DNA of 10,403 nt from Dehalococcoidia bacterium (lineage in GTDB: Bacteria; Chloroflexota; Dehalococcoidia; JACQUA01): the NCBI GenBank assembly GCA_030689845.1, contig JAUYHV010000314.1, forward strand, positions 1 through 10,403, in the 5' to 3' direction. Both the position numbers and the translations under genes were made by a program. Position 1 is the first letter of the stretch. Every line of letters begins with the position of its first letter. Below the pieces are notes generated by a model. The model did no database searches and was not told the DNA's origin. It worked only from the letters and a program-made list of their open reading frames with translations. Below, one piece after another: positions 6,252 through 10,403 of this stretch.

Positions 6252-6509
6252 ATGAAAACAGTTTCCATTGTCAGAGAACGGGGCCAATTAACTATCCCCG
6301 ATTCTATCCGCAGGGTAGTAAATTGGGTTACTCCTTCATCTGCTGTTTCTATCTCGGTAATAAAACCTGACGAAATAGTCATTAAGCCCCACCAAATTCA
6401 AATAGATTGGAACCAAATTTGGGAAGGGATTAGAAAATCCAGAGCAGTATCAGGTAAAGGCAAGATAAGCGCATCCGAATTTTTGCGGCAGGACCGCCGT
6501 TCCCATTAA
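6252..6509 (+). CDS. vapB: VapB/AbrB-type antitoxin
   Basis: This 85-residue protein is the likely antitoxin of a type II toxin-antitoxin pair. Residues ~1-45 fit the SpoVT/AbrB swapped-hairpin DNA-binding domain: an ERGQLTIPDSIRRVV core followed by a hydrophobic strand pair ending at IVIKP. The basic and polar C-terminal half (IDWNQIWEGIRKSR and onward) is the part that normally occupies the toxin's active site. Its stop codon overlaps the toxin start by one base (TAATG), which implies translational coupling and the usual antitoxin-first order. Such antitoxins repress their own promoter. The exact subfamily (VapB versus MazE-like) cannot be settled by eye, but the PIN partner supports VapB. 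Confidence 0.85.
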   Translation: MKTVSIVRERGQLTIPDSIRRVVNWVTPSSAVSISVIKPDEIVIKPHQIQIDWNQIWEGIRKSRAVSGKGKISASEFLRQDRRSH

Positions 6510-6934
6510 TGAACACTTTAATCATCGACACATCGGTATTTGTTAAATGGTTAAACCAAACAAAAGAGGGAAACCTGGAGTCTGCCGATAAAATCCTCCG
6601 GGATGTAAGATCAGGTCAAGTTGAACTCATTGCTCCAGAGCTTGTGAAATACGAAATAGGAAATGTGCTGCTAAAAGGTAAGCAGCTTACTCCCCATCAG
6701 GCCTATATTTCTTTAAGTACTGCCTATTCTTTACCGGTGACTTTTATTTCTGAATCTGAAGAATCTGCCCGTGAGACTTATTCCCTGGCTTTTAACCTGG
6801 GTGTAACTTATTATGATGCTTCATTTTTATCGCTTGCTAAACAATACAATGCCACTTTAATAACCGATGATTTCAAAGACCAGGGTAAAAAACCCGGTCC
6901 CGGTGTTAAAGTTATTCCCTTAAAAGATTACTAA
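6509..6934 (+). CDS. vapC: VapC-type PIN-domain toxin ribonuclease
   Basis: This 141-residue PIN-domain protein is probably a Mg-dependent endoribonuclease toxin acting on tRNA or rRNA in the cytoplasm. The acidic set is intact: D7 in LIIDTSVFVKW, E49 in KYEIGNVL, D103 in YYDASFLSLA, and D120/D121 in LITDDF. The length is typical for VapC. The start codon overlaps the vapB stop as TAATG, so no separate ribosome binding site is needed. All catalytic positions are present, so the toxin should be active. The RNA target cannot be read from sequence. Two CTAACC heptamers follow directly after the stop codon. Confidence 0.92.
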   Translation: MNTLIIDTSVFVKWLNQTKEGNLESADKILRDVRSGQVELIAPELVKYEIGNVLLKGKQLTPHQAYISLSTAYSLPVTFISESEESARETYSLAFNLGVTYYDASFLSLAKQYNATLITDDFKDQGKKPGPGVKVIPLKDY

Positions 6935-6973
6935 CCCCTAACCTCTGTAAAGTCCTGCTAAAAATTTCCCCAC

Positions 6974-7011
6974 GAAAAAGGCGCCCTGTACCGTATGGTG
7001 CGGGGCGCCTT
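6974..7011 (-). terminator. Strong intrinsic terminator of the membrane-protein gene
   Basis: The arms 6978-6992 and 6997-7011 form a GC-rich ~15-bp stem with two G-U pairs and a 4-nt loop, starting AAGGCGCCC on the minus-strand RNA and ending GGGCGCCUU. It is followed on the minus strand by a T-run. The stem lies 22 bp after the stop codon at 7034. On the plus strand no T-run follows, so it mainly serves the minus-strand gene, although it may also slow read-through from vapBC. Confidence 0.9.
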
Positions 7012-7033
7012 AATACACTATTAAGTTGTCAAT

Positions 7034-7459
7034 CTAACCAAACCAGAACCCAACCCAGCGAAGCGGAATCTCTCCCAGAAAGACCATCAGGTCAAAGGCA
7101 CCCACCATTACCCAGGTAACAGCCCAACCGCTGTAGAAAAACAGCAGGAGCATGGTCGGAATGGTCAGGGACATCACCGCAAACACCAGAGGTGGCCCGA
7201 CGATTGCATAACCGATCCTTTGGAATATTCTCACCACCCTGTTTTTGGACATGTCATTGAATTGTCCGGTCCACCCAAGGTAGACAACGAACGCTAGGTA
7301 ACCGGCTAAGACTACCTGCTGCCAGGTGTTGCCCAGGGAAAGGAACCAGGGGATCATCCCCCAAAACCAATCCTTGATGTTGTCGGCAAAAGTCCAGACC
7401 CATGTCTGGGAAGCCAAAAACCATTGCCCGAACGTTTCGAAAATTGCTATATATAGCAT
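7034..7459 (-). CDS. Trp-rich integral membrane protein, unknown function
   Basis: This 141-residue protein has about three membrane segments (roughly 47-64, 83-108 and 109-129) and an amphipathic, aromatic N-terminal part. Twelve of 141 residues are Trp, clustered at 13-46 and 112-139, typical of membrane-interface positions. The loop at 65-82 is basic (KNRVVRIFQR) and probably cytoplasmic. The ATG is preceded by GAGGGGGAGA, a strong though close Shine-Dalgarno. The gene stands alone between its own promoter (7598-7626) and terminator. A ~132-nt structured leader suggests post-transcriptional control. I recognise no family, and the name of any function would be a guess. Confidence 0.85.
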   Translation of the reverse strand: MLYIAIFETFGQWFLASQTWVWTFADNIKDWFWGMIPWFLSLGNTWQQVVLAGYLAFVVYLGWTGQFNDMSKNRVVRIFQRIGYAIVGPPLVFAVMSLTIPTMLLLFFYSGWAVTWVMVGAFDLMVFLGEIPLRWVGFWFG

Positions 7460-7591
7460 TTCTCCCCCTCTTGGTTTTTTCTTGGTTTGTTTCTTGACTA
7501 TAAAAGTGCAAAGAAGCGATTAATTGCTTCTGAAATTTTTTATTACAGAAAGATCAAACTTATAGCTACAACAGCCGGTTTGGTCTTCTGT
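7460..7591 (-). promoter_or_regulatory. Structured 5' UTR with 5'-terminal stem-loop
   Basis: This leader starts with a 14-bp stem (7545-7559 with 7578-7591, one bulged A and one G-U pair) enclosing a loop with a small GCT/AGC helix. A second, near-palindromic hairpin lies at 7513-7530 (GAAGC...GCTTC), and a purine-rich Shine-Dalgarno sits before the ATG. Neither stem has a proper T-run on the transcribed strand. A 5'-terminal stem-loop usually stabilises mRNA against RNase E/RppH-type decay; a ligand- or protein-sensing role is also possible. No known riboswitch consensus is apparent. Confidence 0.5.
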
Positions 7592-7597
7592 GGGTGA

Positions 7598-7626
7598 ATT
7601 GTACTAAAAAATAGCCTTTAAGTCAA
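7598..7626 (-). promoter_or_regulatory. Promoter of the Trp-rich membrane protein
   Basis: On the minus strand, TTGACT (7621-7626) and TACAAT (7598-7603) are exactly 17 bp apart. Initiation is expected near 7591, which is the first base of the long hairpin at 7545-7591. The 5' UTR would be about 132 nt. Confidence 0.7.
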
Positions 7627-7754
7627 CTATGGGTCGTTTAAAGAAGTTTTTCCAGAGCAAAAATTATGGTCAGAAATCGGCAACATCCGATTCATATAAA
7701 CCCTGAGGACTTTTTATCTCCGGGGCAAAGATTAAAGGCAACTGATAAGGATTA
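7627..7754. other. Non-coding spacer with a minor hairpin
   Basis: No gene is supported here. A 6-bp hairpin (AATCGG/CCGATT) spans 7675-7692 without a T-run on either strand. Nothing else stands out before the heptamer repeats at 7755. Together with the leader at 7460-7591 and its promoter, this makes a ~337-bp gap without coding sequence. Confidence 0.5.
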
Positions 7755-7795
7755 TCTAACTTCTATTCTCTAACCTCTAATTCCAGCATCTAGTT
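7755..7795. repeat. Heptanucleotide tandem repeat (TCTAACN type)
   Basis: Four consecutive 7-bp units (TCTAACT, TCTATTC, TCTAACC and one ending ATT) fill 7755-7782, with a further partial unit near 7789-7795. The array ends directly at the 3' end of the trmH remnant (stop at 7797-7799). It has the same unit length as the arrays at 546-618 and 9638-9695. Confidence 0.75.
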
Positions 7796-7796
7796 T

Positions 7797-7976
7797 TTAC
7801 TGTCTACCTCCAACTATTTTATACAGCACAATCCCTAAACTTACCATAACGTTCAGGCTTTTGTTTACCCCAAACATCGGCAGCTCCACTATTCCGTCGG
7901 CCAAATCCAGGACTTCTTTGGACACTCCGTCACTCTCATGCCCCACTACTAAAGCCAGGGCTGGAAAGAACTCAGG
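7797..7976 (-). pseudogene. Decapitated trmH 3' remnant (second copy)
   Basis: This minus-strand frame encodes only the last ~60 residues of a TrmH-family SPOUT methyltransferase: ALALVVGHESDGVSKEV, then the ELPMFGVN and SLNVMVSLGIVLYK blocks, ending KIVGGRQ. Over 47 aligned residues it differs from the intact copy at 9132-9728 at four positions, while the DNA is only roughly three-quarters identical by eye. The N-terminal two-thirds, including the NxGSxFR motif, are missing, and the frame meets a TAG at 8028-8030 with no start codon. It lies on the other side of the GT9 gene from the intact copy, in the same orientation. Confidence 0.88.
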
Positions 7977-8071
7977 CTTTGTAGACGGTGAGAAATTAAA
8001 GTCAAGATAACAGCCATAGGCTTTTTGCTACCTTGATTTCAATTTACAACTTGCGGCCACCCAATACAAGA

Positions 8072-9130
8072 CTATAAGCAGCGAACCACTTGATACAATT
8101 TTTCTGCAAACTCATCCATATTTATCTGGCTAATGCAGTGAACCTCAGGGCGATGGCATATCTGCCTGGACCGGCAAGTTAAGGTTTTGCAGGACATATT
8201 TACTTGCACACTGTTGACATTGTCATGGCCGGGGTATACCCAATTTTTGCTGTCACTGGGACCAAAAACAATTAAAGTGGGTGTACCTACAACACCGGCA
8301 ACATGGGCCAACCCGGTATCGGCAGTCACATGGGCGCAAGCCTTACTTAAAAACTGTCCCATCACTAGAACAGAACCATTGGCTGCAAATGCCAATCTGT
8401 GACCGGAAAAATTTTCCTTCAGTAATCTTTGACCTTCTGGTGAGTAGTTAATAACCACCGGCAATAATCCGTGTTGTCGAATCAAACTAAAAGTCAATCC
8501 AACCTGAGAAAGGGTAAAGTCCTTTGTCGGATGGGAGGTCCTAAAGTTGCAAACCACTGATCTCTGGGGATCTAGCCCGGTTTCTGCCCACATCCTGTCA
8601 GCAATTTCAGAATGCTCATTTGAAAACCCCAGTTTAGGCGGAAAATACGGCAAACTATTTATCCCTAAAAGATCATCAATTTTATCCTGAAGGGTAAAAC
8701 CCATATACTTATTAGTAACCAGAACTTGACGGGGATGAGGCATTGGCAGAATCCTTTCCCTATCCCCGGGAATGACCTTCCGGAAAAATGGCGCGAGATA
8801 AGAAATCGGACCCAGACCCACAGGGCATATTACCCTGTCATAACTGTGCACAAGACGGATCAATTTAACTATGTCCACAAAAATCCCCGGCCATTCGTAT
8901 AAATTTTTTAATCTTCTCCTAAACCCCAACTTTGATTCTACGGGTATCCTAATGGTTGTAGCCCCTATGGATCTGAAGACTTCTTCCTGGCCTCCATTCC
9001 ACACCCCTACATGAAAATCTGAGTTAGGATCATCAGCTTTTGCCCTTCTATATGATGGCCCAGACAAGACAGCATCACCCAACCCCGAAGAAAAAGTCAA
9101 AAGTGACCTATGGCCTTTGCAAGCTTCCAT
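8072..9130 (-). CDS. GT9-family (heptosyltransferase-like) glycosyltransferase
   Basis: This 352-residue protein has the GT-B-fold pattern of the GT9 family, which moves heptose or other sugars from nucleotide-sugar donors. Near the N-terminus is SSGLGDAVLSGP (14-25), the equivalent of the family's SLGD motif. In the C-terminal donor half are ADTGLAHVAGVVGTP (270-284) and VFGPSD (288-293), then a W-x-P site and a cysteine cluster (314, 319, 325, 332) typical of family members. The frame is open to 9181, but I place the start at 9130 because GGAGG at 9139-9143 lies 8 nt before it and the trmH stop (9132-9134) is just upstream. It is co-transcribed with trmH. The substrate is unknown; a surface glycan or glycoprotein is likely in a lineage without standard LPS. 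Confidence 0.88.
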   Translation of the reverse strand: MEACKGHRSLLTFSSGLGDAVLSGPSYRRAKADDPNSDFHVGVWNGGQEEVFRSIGATTIRIPVESKLGFRRRLKNLYEWPGIFVDIVKLIRLVHSYDRVICPVGLGPISYLAPFFRKVIPGDRERILPMPHPRQVLVTNKYMGFTLQDKIDDLLGINSLPYFPPKLGFSNEHSEIADRMWAETGLDPQRSVVCNFRTSHPTKDFTLSQVGLTFSLIRQHGLLPVVINYSPEGQRLLKENFSGHRLAFAANGSVLVMGQFLSKACAHVTADTGLAHVAGVVGTPTLIVFGPSDSKNWVYPGHDNVNSVQVNMSCKTLTCRSRQICHRPEVHCISQINMDEFAEKLYQVVRCL

Positions 9131-9131
9131 T

Positions 9132-9728
9132 TTAATTTCCTCCATCGGGCAGGCACTTTTCAATAGTTTTATATAACACAATTCCTAAAGAAACCATAAC
9201 ATTAAGGCTAATATTTACCCCAAACATCGGCAGTTCCACTATCCCATCTGCCATCTCTAAAACCTCTTTAGATACCCCTTCACTTTCATGCCCTACTACC
9301 AATGCTAGGGGCAACTTGTATTCAAACTTATCATATTGGATTGATTTGTCGCTCTGTTCTATAGCTATTACCTGCAAAGAACTCACACCTCCGAGGTGTG
9401 ATTGTTTTTCCATCTCGGAGGTGGCTTTAGCAATCGCCTCCACTGCTGTCTCGCAATACTCCCAATCCACCCAATCGGTCGTATTAATGGAGGCTTTTTT
9501 AATCCGCGGGTTTGGAGGGGTTGCTGTCCCTCCACAAAGATAGACCTTTTTAGCAGCCACCGCATCAGCCAACCGGAAAATTGAGCCGATATTATAAGTA
9601 TCCAGGACATTATCCAGGATTATATAAATTGCATTCCGTCTACGGTCTACCGTCTTCCGCTTTTGCAGTAGTCTGTAGTCGGTAGTCGGTAAGCCTTTCC
9701 TTAGCTGAGCCGCATTTAATTTGATCAT
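9132..9728 (-). CDS. TrmH-family SPOUT RNA methyltransferase
   Basis: This 198-residue protein is a SpoU/TrmH-type 2'-O-ribose methyltransferase that uses S-adenosylmethionine on tRNA or rRNA. It has the three SPOUT motifs: NIGSIFR at 46-52, LVVGHESEG at 143-151, and ELPMFGVN...SLNVMVSLGIVLY at 165-186, which forms the knotted cofactor site. It lacks a separate N-terminal RNA-binding domain, like TrmH/TrmL-sized members. Residues ~12-31 come from a 7-bp repeat array inserted in frame between KLNAAQLR and RNAIYIILDN. The start is ATG at 9728; no Shine-Dalgarno is evident. The gene heads a two-gene unit with the GT9 gene. Whether it is TrmH, TrmL or RlmB-like cannot be told by eye. Confidence 0.92.
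   Translation of the reverse strand: MIKLNAAQLRKGLPTTDYRLLQKRKTVDRRRNAIYIILDNVLDTYNIGSIFRLADAVAAKKVYLCGGTATPPNPRIKKASINTTDWVDWEYCETAVEAIAKATSEMEKQSHLGGVSSLQVIAIEQSDKSIQYDKFEYKLPLALVVGHESEGVSKEVLEMADGIVELPMFGVNISLNVMVSLGIVLYKTIEKCLPDGGN
9139..9143 (-). promoter_or_regulatory. Shine-Dalgarno that sets the GT9 start
   Basis: GGAGG on the minus strand lies inside the last codons of trmH, 8 nt before the ATG at 9128-9130. It supports this start over the two upstream in-frame ATGs (9143-9145 and 9179-9181), which would add 5 or 17 residues overlapping trmH. Confidence 0.75.
9638..9695. repeat. In-frame heptanucleotide repeat array inside trmH
   Basis: On the plus strand, units GTCTACG, GTCTACC and GTCTTCC (9638-9658) lead into a short spacer, then GTAGTCT, GTAGTCG and GTAGTCG (9668-9688) and a degenerate unit to 9695. 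The two halves are roughly inverted relative to each other (CTAC against GTAG), so the array could form an imperfect hairpin. It codes for residues 12-31 of the methyltransferase (GLPTTDYRLLQKRKTVDRRR region) without breaking the frame. Confidence 0.85.
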
Positions 9729-9754
9729 AGCTTACAACAATTGCCCCATTGTAC

Positions 9755-9781
9755 TTGAAAAAATGTTTCAATACTTATAAT
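9755..9781 (+). promoter_or_regulatory. Promoter of the membrane-anchored gene
   Basis: A perfect TATAAT lies at 9776-9781. The best -35 candidates are TTGAAA (9755-9760, a short 15-bp spacer) and TTGTAC (9749-9754, a long 21-bp spacer). Initiation near 9788 would leave almost no leader before the ATG at 9791. Confidence 0.45.
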
Positions 9782-9809
9782 AATAGAAGTATGGATACCA
9801 ATCTGCCAA
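9780..9809 (-). promoter_or_regulatory. Promoter of the trmH-GT9 operon
   Basis: On the minus strand, TTGGCA (9804-9809) and TATTAT (9780-9785) are 18 bp apart. Initiation near 9773 gives a ~45-nt leader before the ATG at 9728. The -35 element lies inside the first codons of the divergent gene at 9791, and the -10 overlaps that gene's own -10 element. Confidence 0.55.
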
Positions 9810-10309
9810 CCAATAACCGTCTCCCTACTTTGGTAATTGGCCTGGCTCTCCTTGTCCTAGTCACAGCTTTAGCCTATTTTATCTGGCAAAAGGGTTTGAT
9901 AAAACCCAAAGACTCCCAAACTCTTACCTCAATACCTGACCTTTCCTTAAGTTGTCCCTTACCCTCTTCTTTTTGCCAGGGCCATGACTTATACCAGGAA
10001 AGCTCCCTCTCGGCAGTGCTTGAAGGGGATACTCCGCTTTATGCCGCTTTTGCCGGAGTGGTCGAGGGGTTTCCTCAAGAGGGCTTTACCCTGCTTAGCC
10101 TAAACAGTCAAGAATTAAAACTGCAGGCAGTTTACTATTTTAAGGGACCGGCCGTTCCAAGAAAAACAGTTAAAAAAGGAGAGCTTATCGCCACTGCCAA
10201 CGGCCAGCCGATTAATTCTATGGAAAACAAATCCTTTGTTTTTGTTCTTCAAAAACTGGGGGAGGGCAACAACTTACAGCCACCCCCTATCCCGGGAAAT
10301 CGTAGGTAA
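9791..10309 (+). CDS. Membrane-anchored protein with extracellular beta-domain
   Basis: This 172-residue protein has one N-terminal membrane helix (about residues 12-32, PTLVIGLALLVLVTALAYF) with a polar N-terminus and a larger domain outside. The outer part has a close cysteine pair (SCPLPSSFC) and a pattern of short strands with YAAFAGVVEGF, KTVKKGELIATANG and SFVFVLQK. That is reminiscent of lipoyl/biotinyl-like or LytM (M23) beta-sandwich folds, but the M23 zinc ligands (HxxxD and HxH) are not evident, so no peptidase activity should be assumed. The frame can be read from a TTG at 9749, but I prefer the ATG at 9791: it follows the TATAAT and gives a normal anchor. It may form an operon with the next gene, which starts 2 nt later. 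Confidence 0.82.
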   Translation: MDTNLPTNNRLPTLVIGLALLVLVTALAYFIWQKGLIKPKDSQTLTSIPDLSLSCPLPSSFCQGHDLYQESSLSAVLEGDTPLYAAFAGVVEGFPQEGFTLLSLNSQELKLQAVYYFKGPAVPRKTVKKGELIATANGQPINSMENKSFVFVLQKLGEGNNLQPPPIPGNRR

Positions 10310-10311
10310 AA

Positions 10312-10403
10312 ATGAAACACTTGAAAAAGCACCCCAATCACAAGTATCATAAAAGTATGTTGCCCGACTCACCTGTCCCCTCAACATCACCTCCGGATGC
10401 GGC
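10312..10403 (+). CDS. Unknown protein, 5' end only
   Basis: An open frame begins at ATG 10312, two bases after the stop of the preceding gene, and stays open for 30 codons to the window edge. It starts MKHLKKHPNHKYHK and then becomes Pro/Ser/Thr-rich. The tight spacing and the AGG-containing stretch upstream fit an operon partner. A basic, His-rich start followed by a Pro-rich stretch is seen in membrane or secreted proteins with cytoplasmic N-tails, but too little is present to name a family. Confidence 0.55.
   Translation, partial: MKHLKKHPNHKYHKSMLPDSPVPSTSPPDA

Noticed and set aside
7513..7530. Plus-strand intrinsic terminator (hairpin followed by T6 at 7536-7541)
   Set aside because: No plus-strand gene ends upstream of it, the stem is short and AT-rich, and the T-run begins several bases after the stem. 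It is better explained as part of the minus-strand leader.
9791..10309. Active M23 (LytM) peptidase
   Set aside because: Some strand patterns resemble the fold, but the zinc-binding HxxxD and HxH motifs are not visible.

Overview
This window looks like a chromosomal segment from a Candidate Phyla Radiation (Patescibacteria) bacterium, most plausibly in or near Microgenomates. The evidence is a divergent 16S rRNA 5' end, which reads EUB338-III-type sequence at helix 14, together with DUF5667-like secreted-protein modules, small single-gene transcription units and short tandem repeats between genes. The phylum call is an inference. The minus strand dominates, and every annotation here was made by eye.

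Region 1 (1-859): the first ~359 nt of a 16S rRNA gene run leftward off the window. Upstream lies a ~450-nt leader with a good sigma70-type promoter (TTGACA-17-TAGAAT, minus) just after the giant gene. The leader holds a perfect-pairing three-way-junction fold, two 7-bp-period repeat arrays, a hairpin with a hammerhead-like core, and an 11-bp hairpin abutting the 16S 5' end. Region 2 (860-6145): one 1761-residue secreted protein with a signal peptide, three copies of a DUF5667-like helical module, two tandem six-cysteine domains, and a Ser/Thr/Gly/Pro-rich tail carrying four C-x13-C 'HWM...GGWCM' repeats and a (Thr)n hexanucleotide microsatellite. Region 3 (6146-6934): a divergently transcribed VapBC-type toxin-antitoxin pair, apparently read from a leaderless mRNA. 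It shares a ~106-bp control region with the giant gene.

Region 4 (6974-7626): a complete one-gene transcription unit, with promoter, 132-nt structured 5' UTR, Trp-rich membrane protein and strong intrinsic terminator. Region 5 (7755-9809): a TrmH-family (SPOUT) RNA methyltransferase gene followed immediately by a GT9-family glycosyltransferase, then a diverged, decapitated second copy of the trmH 3' end. This layout looks like a recombination scar. The intact trmH carries an in-frame heptanucleotide repeat array near its N-terminus. Region 6 (9749-10403): a membrane-anchored protein with an extracellular beta-domain, divergent from trmH with overlapping -10 elements, followed by the start of another gene that runs off the window.

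Taken together, the genes cover ribosome production and RNA modification, plus the cell surface (giant secreted protein, GT9, anchored domain), with a small toxin-antitoxin module between them. I see no phage genes, insertion-sequence transposase or CRISPR array. The best candidates for something undescribed are the giant modular surface protein, the structured rRNA leader, and the dispersed heptanucleotide repeats, one of which is translated inside trmH.
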